In this document: piece after piece, positions 35,825-47,366 of the stretch
Numbering within the stretch: the stretch's first letter is position 1
How the letters are laid out: each line of letters opens with the position of its first letter
Origin: Lolium rigidum
Lineage: Eukaryota > Streptophyta > Magnoliopsida > Poales > Poaceae
DNA length: 64,000 nucleotides
Assembly (NCBI RefSeq): GCF_022539505.1
Contig: NC_061513.1
Location: forward strand, 352,017,696 to 352,081,695
Direction: 5' to 3'
The notes under the pieces: generated by a model
Databases searched by the model: none
What the model was told of the DNA's origin: nothing
The model's input: only the letters and a program-made list of their open reading frames with translations
Position numbers and translations under genes: made by a program

Positions 35825-36490
35825 TAGGATTAAATTGTATGAGGTGCTTCACCTCATTTAAATCATTTTCTTAAATGATGAGTATGCGAGAGGTTGACTT
35901 AGTCAGCCTAGGGTATATATTATTCATGAGAGAAATTAAATCTTAATAATATAATAAAAGGAAATTATCTTGCTAAGTAATTAAAAGTAACACCTTAATT
36001 AGCATGAGAGGAACTTATTTTTCTTGAAATAAGAAACAAACACATCTACCCACTCCATAGTAATGTGTGATGCTAGTTTAAGATTGTGTAAATGGTATGA
36101 AGTGTTTCACTTCATTTAAATCTTGTCCCAAGTACCTTCATATGAAGCTTGGACCCCTGGTCAAAAACTCTCACATAAAATACATGGAGATTTTAAATCA
36201 TAATAGGCATTATTAAATTGTATGAGTTATTATATCTCATTTAAATTATTTTCTCAAATGATGATGATGAATGGTTGACTTAGGTCAACATGATTTCATG
36301 TATGATTGTTTGAGGAAGTTAAATCTTAAGAAGATTCAATGAGAGGAAATTATTCCTCAAAAACTAAATGGAAACTATCATTTACAAATTATAATGAGAG
36401 GAAATTATTATTTTTCTTTAAAATGAAACAAAGTAAACCACCATGCTAATAATATGTGATGCTAGCATAGGCTTGTGTGAATCTTTGGTG
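35825..36490. repeat. Duplicated block with hairpins in R/U5 of E
   Basis: Two related blocks (about 35825-36100 and 36205-36490) share AAATTGTATGAG, GGTTGACTTAG, GAGAGGAA and TAATNTGTGATGCTAG phrases. Hairpins ATGAGGTG-CTT-CACCTCAT (35839-35857) and ATGAAGTG-TTT-CACTTCAT (36097-36115) lie before TTTAAAT, and a weaker one (ATGAG..CTCAT) at 36222-36240. The same structures recur 6,966 bp later in the 3' LTR. Confidence 0.75.
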
Positions 36491-38075
36491 TGTTTAGTCT
36501 AGCATGCAAGTTTTGTGTGGTGATTGTATCCTCGTATTCGTTTATAGACGCTAGTACCGAAGGAGACGACGAGAACATCTACGGAGGAGAAGGAGGAACA
36601 TTTTGATCCATACACCAACCAAGGCAAGATAATACTCTTGCAAAGTGCAAAGCTCACCATGAGCAAGGCATTACCCATTTACTTTATGTTTATGATCCTA
36701 TTTCCCAGTTTTACTTTACCAGCCTTACTTACTTTTGTTTTATCAAAGTACTTTTTGGTTCATGATTCACTTGGTCTAGATATAGAGTAGAACAAGAGCA
36801 CCAAACTTAGCCTAGAAAGCTATAAGCTAGTTAGCACCCCTCATGACTAGTTGCGAGTGCTAACAAATAAAAGTGACTACTCTAGATGGGAACTTGTGAA
36901 ATGAAATAACTTTGAAAACCTTGGAATGATAATTCATTCTATTGAAAGATTTTGAAGGTGAATATGACTGGTGAATGACATGGTGAACTTTACAAAAGCG
37001 ATGGTTGGGTTCGGATGCGATACCATTCCAATTTACAAGTACCCCCACAATACCTGATTATGGGTAGGGCTTAACTAGAAGTTTATGTATCTTAGTATGG
37101 GTTCCCTCTAAGCAAGCGTCATCGGGGTTATGCCGAAAGCTGCCTCTACAACAAAAGAAAGGATGAGAAATGACGTAAAACGAGGTGAAGGTCCGGCCCA
37201 AGCCCTATGCAGTTCCCAGGTTGACAGTTGGTCTTCACTGGGAGGCCAAGCTCATGGGGAGAGGTGTCTATACTAGGATATGTAAGTGAAAGGTTATGGT
37301 TGATGATCCGCGTATCGAGTTACGATTATTCGGGGTTATTCTCGACGGATGTAATCAAATGTTGTGGCACAAGTGTGCAACCTCTGCAGAGTGTAGAACT
37401 ATTCGAATAGCCGCGTCCACGGTTATGGACGGTTGGAAAGGCCATACTGTTCCGTCATCAGACCATTCTCAAAAATGTGACATATGATTTGTGACTTGAA
37501 CTGAAAGGTGAATGGGGAATTTGACTTGAATTACAACCAATGTTGTGGGAATGACACTAATGTTCCCACTTGAGTTAGTTAGCACATGAAGAGTTTTTAT
37601 TTCAAATACTTGTGAACTAAAATTGGCTTTATGCAAAAGAAACTAGAGCTTAGCACCCCCTTACCAGAAATGTTAGTACTTACATTAGTATTAGTTTGCG
37701 AGTACTTTGAAGTACTCACGGCTTTGTCCCTGGCTATTCAAATGGCCAGACTATGAAGAGTAATCGCGGTATGAAGAGGATGGACAGCAGGACGTCTACG
37801 ACAACTAGGACTACTCCTGACGTCAAGCGTTGGCCTGTGGACTAGAGAGTCCCTTATCGTTACGCTTCCGCTATGTATTTGTGATGTGTGTTGAAACAAT
37901 AGTTCAACTATTATTGTAATATTGGATCATGTGATCTATTTGTAAGACGACTATGATATGTAATGAATGATGACTTATGATATTCAACTGTTATGTCTCG
38001 CAACAACAATATTCCCGGGATTGCGATGTATGGCATAACAGGCATCTGGACTTAAAAATCCGGGTGTTGACAAGT

Positions 38076-38088
38076 TGGTATCGAGCCA
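38076..38088 (+). other. Primer-binding site of E
   Basis: TGGTATCGAGCCA, three bases after the LTR. It corresponds to the initiator-Met tRNA site TGGTATCAGAGCC with one A missing (CG in place of CAG). Confidence 0.75.
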
Positions 38089-38514
38089 TTGTTTGACCTT
38101 AGGAGACCCTAGTTAGAATGGACGTACGAAAAACTTAGTTTCAAAACCAATGAAGTAGATATTTATGAAAACTTATTCTCACTCTTATCCTTGAGATCTT
38201 TTAAAAATAAGAAATCCATGCTCTACTTTTCCTTGAAATTCTACCTAAAATTTTGCCCACTTGATCATTTTAGTAGAACTCACACTTACGCAAGAGTTTG
38301 TATCGGGATCCCCTTGTATCGTAGAGCGATGAATGGTTCTTCAAACCAACGGTGTGTTAGAATTGTAATGTGTGATGTTTGGTATGAATGAAAAAGTGTT
38401 GTTGGTTTTTACCCCTCAACACTACTCAAGTTTTCAAGTTTTGAACTTTTTAAACTTAACCCAAACAAACCATAGAAATTTCCCTCTTATCTTATGATCT
38501 ACCTCATTGTTCAG

Positions 38515-39297
38515 ATGGCCCCTCCTACCCGCAACAACTCCCGTGCCCGGGCCAACCAGCTGCACATTGAGCACGCGAAGATGATCGACACCATCAACAT
38601 CCTTGCAATGGAGCGCAAGGCACTTCGCCATCAGCACGCCAAGAAGGACTACCTCATTGCTCGCCTCCGCGTGAGGATAGCATCACTAGAACAGCTCATC
38701 CCAATACCCAACCATGACCCCAGAGACAAATCCACTGTGACTTGCTATGCATGTGGTGTTACTGGTCATTACTCCAACAAGTGCCCGATGAAAGCCGCCA
38801 ACAATGCCCCAAGGACTGGAAGCAATGCTGTACCCATTGCACAAACAGACAAGTCAACGGTAACCTGCTATGAATGTCGAACCGTGGGTCATTACTCCAA
38901 TGAATGCCCCAAGAAGCTTGCCAAGCTCGCCGCCAACCCCGCTGCACCTGCACAGCCGCAGCGCCGTATCGCAACTAGAAGAAAGTATGCTCCAAACTAC
39001 CCGAACAACCGCAACGGCCGCTACTACAACATGACGGCCACCGAAGCGCAAGAAGCACCTCAGAATATGCCAAGTATGTTTCCTGCTAAATCATATCGCC
39101 CAATCTCTCTTAGGAACCTAACTTTTCTTAAAATCTCGGGACGAGATTTGTTTAAGGGGGAAGGGTTTGTAACATCCCAAATTTTAAAGCAAAGAGAAAA
39201 TGAATTTCCTTTTTCCAAAAATGAGAACCAACAAAAACTTTTCTTACATAGAGTACTATGTCTAGTGCTCATACATAATAATTGTGTTTTGTCATGA
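38515..39297 (+). CDS. Gag-like protein of E with two CCHC zinc knuckles
   Basis: Likely nucleocapsid-type RNA-binding protein. The ATG at 38515 (an in-frame ATG also at 38494) is followed by a basic helical region with heptad-like Leu/Ile spacing, then two zinc knuckles of form C-X2-C-X4-H-X4-C: CYACGVTGHYSNKC (from 38743) and CYECRTVGHYSNEC (from 38866), evidently a duplication because flanking STVTC and GHYSN repeat too. A Pro/Ala/Arg-rich stretch follows. The frame runs through the polypurine tract and ends at 39297 inside the 3' LTR, so the natural C-terminus may be lost. No capsid domain and no pol are present. It may help package E RNA into particles made by an autonomous relative (inference). 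Confidence 0.7.
   Translation: MAPPTRNNSRARANQLHIEHAKMIDTINILAMERKALRHQHAKKDYLIARLRVRIASLEQLIPIPNHDPRDKSTVTCYACGVTGHYSNKCPMKAANNAPRTGSNAVPIAQTDKSTVTCYECRTVGHYSNECPKKLAKLAANPAAPAQPQRRIATRRKYAPNYPNNRNGRYYNMTATEAQEAPQNMPSMFPAKSYRPISLRNLTFLKISGRDLFKGEGFVTSQILKQRENEFPFSKNENQQKLFLHRVLCLVLIHNNCVLS
39154..39165 (+). other. Polypurine tract of E
   Basis: AAGGGGGAAGGG directly before the 3' LTR; primes plus-strand DNA synthesis. It is preceded by CTCGGGACGAGATTTG, like the end of Del/Tekay elements. Confidence 0.85.
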
Positions 39298-42200
39298 TGT
39301 GTGTTATTTTGCTATGTGATAAACCCTAAAACCCTAAAGTGATCAAGTGAATATCACCAACCAAATAAAATAAAAGAGAAAGAAATCAAATAAGAAAAAC
39401 CCTAAACCCTAACCTTCTCAAAAATCATTTGGATCTATTTTGAGAAACCAAGATAAAAGAAAAAGACATATGTGGGCCTATAGCTCTAATATATAAATTT
39501 TGAACTCTACCATTCTTTCTTCTCTAAATAGTGATGAACCATGGTAAACCCCACTAAGACCTAAACCTCATCTTCATTATCACCATCTATTTAAAACAAA
39601 ATAAAAAGAAATGATATTAAATAATAAAGGCATATGCAAGCCTATGGCTACTTTTTGCAAATGCTCCAACTTTGAGTGTTGACCTTGGTATATGATTTGA
39701 AATACATCAACACACCCAACTAAGTAATTATCAACCAATTCAAGTGAGAAAGAAAATAAAATCAAACATATGCATAGAGGTATATGTGCCTATGGCTATT
39801 TTTGTAAAACTTTACCCTAGGCCTTTCTACTTTATTTAGAGGATGAGAAAACCTTCACAAACCTTATCTAGTACTTCTCAAACACAATCCAAAGTGAAAC
39901 AAAAGATTTTTAAAAGAAAGTAATAATGCCATAGAGGCATATGAGAGCAAAATATCAAATTTGTGAAATTGAGGATCTTGACCCTAAGACTTGTAGTGAA
40001 TGGTTGGATCACTCCCATATACCATTTCAACATTCAACAACATCAATTGGGTCAAGCCTAGTCAAACTAAAAATCAAATGCAACATATGCATAGAGGCAT
40101 ATGTGGCACATAGCCATAATACTCAATTCTTGCCCTATGACTTTAAACCTTACCCAAATGATGTGAAACCATCTCTCAACCTAATATAACACTAAATTGA
40201 CCCTAAACCATGCCCAAGTAAAGCAATGGGAATAATTTACAAGTTTAATGAAACTTGACACATCACCTCTTATGTGCTATGGCCATCTTTGCAAATCTTT
40301 GAACAAGGCCAATTGAAATCGTTTCAATGATTTGAAAATGTTTCTAAACTAATAAGAATCACATTAGAGTCAAGAAAAGTCAAATTACATGGAGAGAAAT
40401 CAAATAGTGAGAAAATTCTATTTTCACTCACATACACATTTAGCCAATTTTGCAAATCTTGACCTAGACACCCCCATTGCCTCAAAATGGTTTGAACCTT
40501 TGTCCCCACACAATCTAACCTCAAATAAACCTCACCCTTGTCAAAGTGAGGCCAAGAAAAATAAAAGAAGAAATAGTTAGAAATTCACAAAACCCTCACA
40601 TATGGCTTATGCCATTTTCCAAATATTTGACCTAGACCAATTTGGCCTTCACCAAGAGTTGAATAATGATACTAAACATTTATTACAACTTTTGGAATCA
40701 AAGAAACACAATTCAAATGAATTTCAAATTCAAATTTGGCTCACATATGATATTGGTCAAATCTGCCATTTATATTCTCGGTCACCACTTTGAGCCCTTA
40801 TATCTCAATAGTTTCAAACCAAACTCTCTCAACTCTTTGCATGTCATCCAAGAGGACATCAAGGTGAACAACTTTTGTAAAGACAACCAGGACAAATTCA
40901 CTTTGAATAAAAATCTATGCTCATGCAAAGTTGGAACTTTTTATCAAATGCAACAATCTCACTTTGTCAAATTTTGCTATTCTTTGATTTTTAAAATTCC
41001 ACCACCACACATGGTTGTCTCTGGTCATTTACAACTCAACCAAACCAACCCCTTTCAATTTTTGAAATCATTTGAACTCAACCAATTTTTGCAAGAATTT
41101 AAATTAGGTCAAGATGGAATAAACCAAAATCATCTTTGCATAGTGTTTGGCCTAACCCTATTTGCCCCATTTCACTCCACCTTGATCCCTGGTCCCCTCT
41201 CTCTCTAAACATGCACAGCAACCATAAAGGAGGAGGCCAAACTTGGCCATGGCAAGGCCATGCCGGCCATGTCACACATGGACATGCCCACCCAAGCTCC
41301 TCCTCACTCCAGCCCACGACCACCGTGTCCTCCAAGTTCCCCTAGATCTCCCGAGTACGAGGGTACTCGCCGTGGATTGCAAGGATGCCGACACGCCCCG
41401 AAATCGCGCGCCCAGATCAGCCCAGCCATGCCGATGACGTCGCCCACGGACACCACGGGCCACCTGTCGCCTCGCCGTACCACGGAACCGCCGACCGCCT
41501 CCGCTCGCCATGGTACTCGCCACGCCACGTGAAGCCCGCCGGACATGCTCGCGTCACCAGCCCGCGCCCACAGTCGCCGGAGAGGACGCTCCCGCCCGCC
41601 ACGGCCGTGCCAGTACACGCTTGCGCCCGACCACCGTACGCCTAGCCTTGCCACGCCATGGACGCTCACAGGACCGCCGTGACGTCGCCTACGCAACCCT
41701 GTCCTCGCCTACCCCTATCGCTCGCCGGAATCGCCGCGCTGCTGTCGACCTTGCCGCACCCCTCACGGCACCTCGCGCCCTATAAAAGGAGGACCTCCCG
41801 CACCCAACTCCTCACACCAACCTCGCTTCCCTCTCTCTTCGATCCTCCGCGACCACCTCTTACACCCAATTGCTCACCGGAGCCGCCCAATTGCACGCCG
41901 GAGCCCGCGGAGGTACTGAGATCGCCGCCATCGATTTCGGCGACCATCGGCGACGCCACCGGTACCAGCGCATTCCTCATCGTTGACAACGCCGTCCTGC
42001 ACCGTCGCCGAGCCTCGCCGGAGCTCCGGCTCGCCGCCGACCCCCTACCTCCGCCGCGGCGAGCAACCCTTCCTCCCGACGACAACGACGAACCGCGGCC
42101 GTCGATCGTCCATCTAATCCTACGGCTCACAGGGAAAGGTACCGCTTCGGGTTGATTGAGCCACTGACGCTTGGACCCCACCCTGTCAGCACGCCGCACG

Positions 42201-45038
42201 TCTGTGGACCGTGGTGGGCTGGACTGGGCCGTTTTAATTCGAATCTGGCCCAGTTTCATTTCCCGCCGGCCCTGTTAATTCAAACTCCTTTTAAACATTT
42301 CCAAGTAATTTCAATACTGCCCCAAACTTTGAAAATCACTAGATTCAAATTGGCTTAACCAAATACAATGAATTTTATATGGTTGGAAAGCTAGTAAAAA
42401 TATCTACAATACGCCACTGGTCACACCTCAAGATTTGTTGTAGAATTAAATGGATAAAAAGAAGAAGGCAGGGACTCTTGCATGTTCAAATAATTATTAA
42501 AAATCAACCAAAATAGATAATTAAGAAATTCCAACTCTCATAGCTCACATTTGACTTACACTAGTTGTTTCTGCAAGAAAATGGTGTGGTCACTTTGAAT
42601 GATCATGGCCTAGCCTAATTAAAGGACTATATGGCTATTTCTAGTCAAAGATATTGTCTAAAAATGTTAATAAATCACATGGGAGTTTTTCTCTCACTTA
42701 AATCTTGTCATGAACAATTAAAAATGAGGTAGAGACTCTGGTCATTTAAGTCTCATATGAATTGTTGATGATATTAAATCTTTACCATATTAGGATTAAA
42801 TTGTATGAGGTGCTTCACCTCATTTAAATCATTTTCTTAAATGATGAGTATGCAGAGGTTGACTTAGTCAGCCTAGGGTATATATTATTCATGAGAGAAA
42901 TTAAATCTTAATAATATAATAAAAGGAAATTATCTTGCTAAGTAATTAAAAGTAACACCTTAATTAGCATGAGAGGAACTTATTTTTCTTGAAATAAGAA
43001 ACAAACACATCTACCCACTCCATAGTAATGTGTGATGCTAGTTTAAGATTGTGTAAATGGTATGAAGTGTTTCACTTCATTTAAATCTTGTCCCAAGTAC
43101 CTTCATATGAAGCTTGGACCCCTGGTCAAAAACTCTCACATAAAATACATGGAGATTTTAAATCATAATAGGCATTATTAAATTGTATGAGTTATTATAT
43201 CTCATTTAAATTATTTTCTCAAATGATGATGATGAATGGTTGACTTAGGTCAACATGATTTCATGTATGATTGTTTGAGGAAGTTAAATCTTAAGAAGAT
43301 TCAATGAGAGGAAATTATTCCTCAAAAACTAAATGGAAACTATCATTTACAAATTATAATGAGAGGAAATTATTATTTTTCTTTAAAATGAAACAAAGTA
43401 AACCACCATGCTAATAATATGTGATGCTAGCATAGGCTTGTGTGAATCTTTGGTGTGTTTAGTCTAGCATGCAAGTTTTGTGTGGTGATTGTATCCTCGT
43501 ATTCGTTTATAGACGCTAGTACCGAAGGAGACGACGAGAACATCTACGGAGGAGAAGGAGGAACATTTTGATCCATACACCAACCAAGGCAAGATAATAC
43601 TCTTGCAAAGTGCAAAGCTCACCATGAGCAAGGCATTACCCATTTACTTTATGTTTATGATCCTATTTCCCAGTTTTACTTTACCAGCCTTACTTACTTT
43701 TGTTTTATCAAAGTACTTTTTGGTTCATGATTCACTTGGTCTAGATATAGAGTAGAACAAGAGCACCAAACTTAGCCTAGAAAGCTATAAGCTAGTTAGC
43801 ACCCCTCATGACTAGTTGCGAGTGCTAACAAATAAAAGTGACTACTCTAGATGGGAACTTGTGAAATGAAATAACTTTGAAAACCTTGGAATGATAATTC
43901 ATTCTATTGAAAGATTTTGAAGGTGAATATGACTGGTGAATGACATGGTGAACTTTACAAAAACTGATGGTTGGGTTCGGATGCGATACCATTCCAATTT
44001 ACAAGTACCCCCACAATACCTGATTATGGGTAGGGCTTAACTAGAAGTTTATGTATCTTAGTATGGGTTCCCTCTAAGCAAGCGTCATCGGGGTTATGCC
44101 GAAAGCTGCCTCTACAACAAAAGAAAGGATGAGAAATGACGTAAAACGAGGTGAAGGTCCGGCCCAAGCCCTATGCAGTTCCCAGGTTGACAGTTGGTCT
44201 TCACTGGGAGGCCAAGCTCATGGGGAGAGGTGTCTATACTAGGATATGTAAGTGAAAGGTTATGGTTGATGATCCGCGTACTGAGTTACGATTATTCAGG
44301 GTTATTCCTGACGGATGTAATCAAATGTTGTGGCACAAGTGTGCAACCTCTGCGAGTGTAGAACTATTCGAATAGCCGCGTCCACGGTTATGGACGGTTG
44401 GAAAGGCCATACTCGTTCCGTCATCGGACCATTCTCAAAAATGTGACATATGATTTGTGACTTGAACTGAAAGGTGAATGGGGAATTTGACTTGAATTAC
44501 AACCAATGTTGTGGGAATGACACTAATGTTCCCACTTGAGTTAGTTAGCACATGAAGAGTTTTTATTTCAAATACTTGTGAACTAAAATTGGCTTTATGC
44601 AAAAGAAACTAGAGCTTAGCACCCCCTTACCAGAAATGTTAGTACTTACATTAGTATTAGTTTGCGAGTACTTTGAAGTACTCACGGCTTTGTCCCTGGC
44701 TATTCAAATGGCCAGACTATGAAGAGGAACCGCGGTATGAAGAGGATGGACAGCAGGACGTCTACGACAACTAGGACTACTCCTGACGTCAAGCGTTGGC
44801 CTGTGGACTAGAGAGTCCCTTATCGTTACGCTTCCGCTATGTATTTGTGATGTGTGTTGAAACAATAGTTCAACTATTATTGTAATATTGGATCATGTGA
44901 TCTATTTGTAAGACGACTATGATATGTAATGAATGATGACTTATGATATTCAACTGTTATGTCTCGCAACAACAATATTCCTGGGATTGCGATGTATGGC
45001 ATAACAGGCATCTGGACTTAAAAATCCGGGTGTTGACA
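39168..45038 (+). mobile_element. 3' LTR of E
   Basis: Same length (5,871 bp) and organisation as the 5' LTR at a constant offset of 6,966 bp apart from a few compensating one-base indels. TATA at 41780-41789; hairpins at 42805-42823 and 43063-43081. Confidence 0.95.
41780..41789 (+). promoter_or_regulatory. TATA box of E 3' LTR
   Basis: CTATAAAAGG, identical to 34814-34823. A transcript from here would read rightward through the remaining D LTR into C, in which gag-pol is on the opposite strand. Confidence 0.65.
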
Positions 45039-45043
45039 CAAGT

Positions 45044-45838
45044 TTTTGCTTTTAACTCCAAGAGGGAGTATTTATGCTCGATAGTGGGTTCATGCCTGCA
45101 TTGACACCTGGGACAGTGACAGAAAGTTCTAAGGTTGTGTTGTGCTGTTGCCACTAGGGATAAAACATTGGCGCTATGTCCGAGGATGTAGTTGTTGATT
45201 ACATTACGCACCATACTTAATGCAATTGTCTCGTTGCTTTGCAACTTAATACTTGGAGGGGGTTCGGACGATAACCTCGAAGGTGGACTTTTTAGGCATA
45301 GATGCGATTGGATGGCGGTCTATGTACTTTGTCGTAATGCCCAATTAAATCTCACTATACTTATCATGCCATGTATGTGCATTGTTATGCCCTCTCTATT
45401 TGTCAATTGCCCGACTGTAATTTGTTCACCCAACATGCTTTTATCTTATGGGAGAGACACCTCTAGTGAACTGTGGACCCGGTCCATTCTTTAATATTGA
45501 AATACAAATCTGCTGCAATACTTGTTTTACTATTTTCTCTGCAAACAATCATCTTCCACACAATACGGTTAACCCTTTGTTACGAGCAAGCCGGTGAGAT
45601 TGACAACCTCACTGTTTCGTTGGGGCAAAGTACTTTGGTTGTGTTGTGCAGGTTCCACGTTGGCGCCGGAATCTGCGGTGTTGCGCCGCACTACATCCCG
45701 CCGCCATCAACCTTCAACGTGCTTCTTGACTCCTACTGGTTCGATTAAACCTTGGTTTCTTACTGAGGGAAACTTGCCGCTGTGCGCATCACACCTTCCT
45801 CTTGGGGTTCCCAACGGACGTGTCAATTACACGCATCA
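45044..45838 (+). mobile_element. 3' LTR of D, second part
   Basis: Continues the D LTR after E and its TSD copy (CAAGT, 45039-45043), matching 27102-27894, and ends ACACGCATCA. Many differences from the 5' copy are CG versus CTG or CAG. Confidence 0.9.
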
Positions 45839-45843
45839 AGGCC

Positions 45844-46604
45844 CTCCGATGGAGGTAACACCTCTACTCCTGCTATGTGTGTATATGATGATATCACAGT
45901 ACAATGGTGCTCCTAGAGCTGTATCCGGCTGCTCCTGGGAGGCTAAGGTAGACGAAGGTCTCTCTCACAGGGCAGCGCTAGGTCTAGAGTGAAGTAAGAA
46001 TGATCGATCCTCCCCCGCATGAGGGGGTAGCCCAGCTTATATAGGCGCTGGCACTTTACATAGAAGTCCCTATAGTCTACTGGCCGGCTTGGCCGGCTCC
46101 GGCTTCCGCTCCTTCCCGAGGCGTTGACGTCACGGAGCCGTTGAGGCGTAGTGGCCTGTCCCGTCCGCCAGAGGAGGTCAGCGGCATGGCGAGGAGATGT
46201 CCCTGTCGCCATCATGCCCTGTAGCCGGTACGGACCGTCGTAGGCGATGATGGCCTGTCCGTCGCGTGGCACTGTTGATCTACAGTGCCCCGTGCTTTAC
46301 GGTAAGGGAGGTCAGCGTGGACCTTTGAACCCGGACCACCTACCCAGTTCCTTCTCATGCAAGACTCGCCAGCCTCGAGTCGGTCTGAGGTACATACCCC
46401 AGTCCGATATGGCTTGTAGAAGCCGGCCCAGCCACAGCGCGGGTGGCCGTAGCCAGGCCGACTAGGACTTAGAGCCAGACGGCTTCCGAGGCAGCCGGCC
46501 ACGGCTCCAGCCGGCTGCTCCTCAGCCGGCCTTTGCCGCGAGCCGGCCAACCTCTAGCCGGCTGCTCCGCGTCCATTGCCCTACCCGGGGTCTTCCCCCC
46601 GACA
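45844..46604 (-). mobile_element. 3' LTR of C, second part
   Basis: Matches 58515-59269. Contains the TATA box (46036-46045, minus-strand CCTATATAAG) and eight GCCGGC sites between 46082 and 46568. It ends CCCCCGACA. Confidence 0.95.
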
Positions 46605-47121
46605 TTAGCCCCCGAAGCTGGCAAGGTCCTGCGTTAAGAGGGACCTAGGCAGATTTCCCTGGCTCTTAGATCTTCTGAATATGTGGGGCGGCCCTTGGAG
46701 GGGCCGACTGAGAACTTCCGTTCAGCCGGCTGCGCCCTCATCCGGCTCGCGCCCCGTCCGGCTGCTTCCAGCCGGCCGTCATTTTTGCTTCTGCAGCTTT
46801 TGCTTTTTTACAAGTACTGATGATGTCTCTGCCTTGCTAGGAGAGTTTGGAGCTGGCTTGATTCTAATGTCCGGCTCCGACTGGGAGCGCCGGAGTTTCC
46901 GCTGCCTTGGGCCTCGCGCCCGACTTGACGGGTCTGACGGCTGGCTCCTGTTTGCCGTTTCGTCTGGTCACATCAATGTCTCCTCCGGATCCGCTGCGGT
47001 CGTGGGGGAAGTGGTGTGGCCGTTTCCAGTAACCGTCGTGGTCGTGGGAGGAGTTACGGCGCAGTAAATCCGGGGACGTGGCCCACGCTCGCCACTTGGA
47101 GGCCAACCGCCCACGCTGGAA
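46605..47121. other. C 3' untranslated zone and promoter region of the antisense gene
   Basis: Minus-strand polypurine tract (CTTCGGGGGCTAA, plus 46605-46617) abuts the LTR. The remaining GC-rich sequence, with several CCGGC motifs, lies upstream of the antisense gene's TATA box and is its likely promoter. A 128-residue frame (46681-47067) has no recognisable domain. Confidence 0.7.
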
Positions 47122-47131
47122 GCTATAAATG
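47122..47131 (+). promoter_or_regulatory. TATA box of C's antisense gene
   Basis: GCTATAAATG, 236 bp before the chosen ATG, followed by C/T-rich start-site-like sequence (near 47160). Independent of the LTR promoter and on the opposite strand. B and F have TATA boxes in the same relative place. Confidence 0.65.
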
Positions 47132-47366
47132 CCGCGGGGGGAGGCATCGAGGCGGCACTTCTTCTTCCTCGCGCTCCTACTTCGCTCTTCCCCGCACAAG
47201 CCTCTCACAGCTCCGGCGCGTAAACTCCACCTTTTCTCTGGCGAACTTCGGCGAGCGGTCGCCCCGATGCTCCTCCGCCGAGCTACCGCCGCACCTCCGT
47301 CAATCCGGCGCCACGGGGCCGCGCGTGTCGACGGCGCGCTCTTCTCCACCACGATCTCCTCCGGCG

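Larger units (their letters stand above)
32202..38072 (+). mobile_element. 5' LTR of E
   Basis: TGTAACATCCC to GGGTGTTGACA. Three zones: an AT-rich U3 with a ~160-bp degenerate array (32500-33800); a GC-rich segment (34250-35260) with a TATA box at 34814-34823; and a long AT-rich R/U5 with duplicated blocks and hairpins (35400-36500). Frames such as the 201-residue one at 33636-34241 are not maintained in the other copy and show no domain. Confidence 0.95.
32202..45038 (+). mobile_element. Element E: very long-LTR non-autonomous element
   Basis: 12,837 bp made of two 5,871-bp LTRs (32202-38072, 39168-45038) and only 1,095 bp of interior. TSD CAAGT at 32197-32201 and 45039-45043. The interior has an initiator-Met-type primer site, a short gag-like frame with two zinc knuckles, and a polypurine tract AAGGGGGAAGGG. 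The LTR start TGTAACATCCC, the primer site and the downstream layout resemble the Del/Tekay (chromovirus) lineage, but no polymerase or integrase is present. LTR copies differ by well under 1 percent, mostly at CG-type sites, so E is the youngest layer. Confidence 0.9.
26300..45838 (+). mobile_element. Element D: Athila-like non-autonomous LTR element (contains E)
   Basis: 5' LTR 26300-27894 and 3' LTR 31405-32201 plus 45044-45838; TSD AGGCC at 26295-26299 and 45839-45843. The empty site is preserved in C's other LTR (GAGGCCCTCCGATGG near 58508). The interior (27895-31404) has a gag fragment and no pol. The LTR sequence and hairpin GGGGATGCC..GGCATCCCC are of a type I recall as abundant in wheat-tribe genomes. 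Its LTR copies differ at dozens of places, so D is older than E. Confidence 0.9.
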
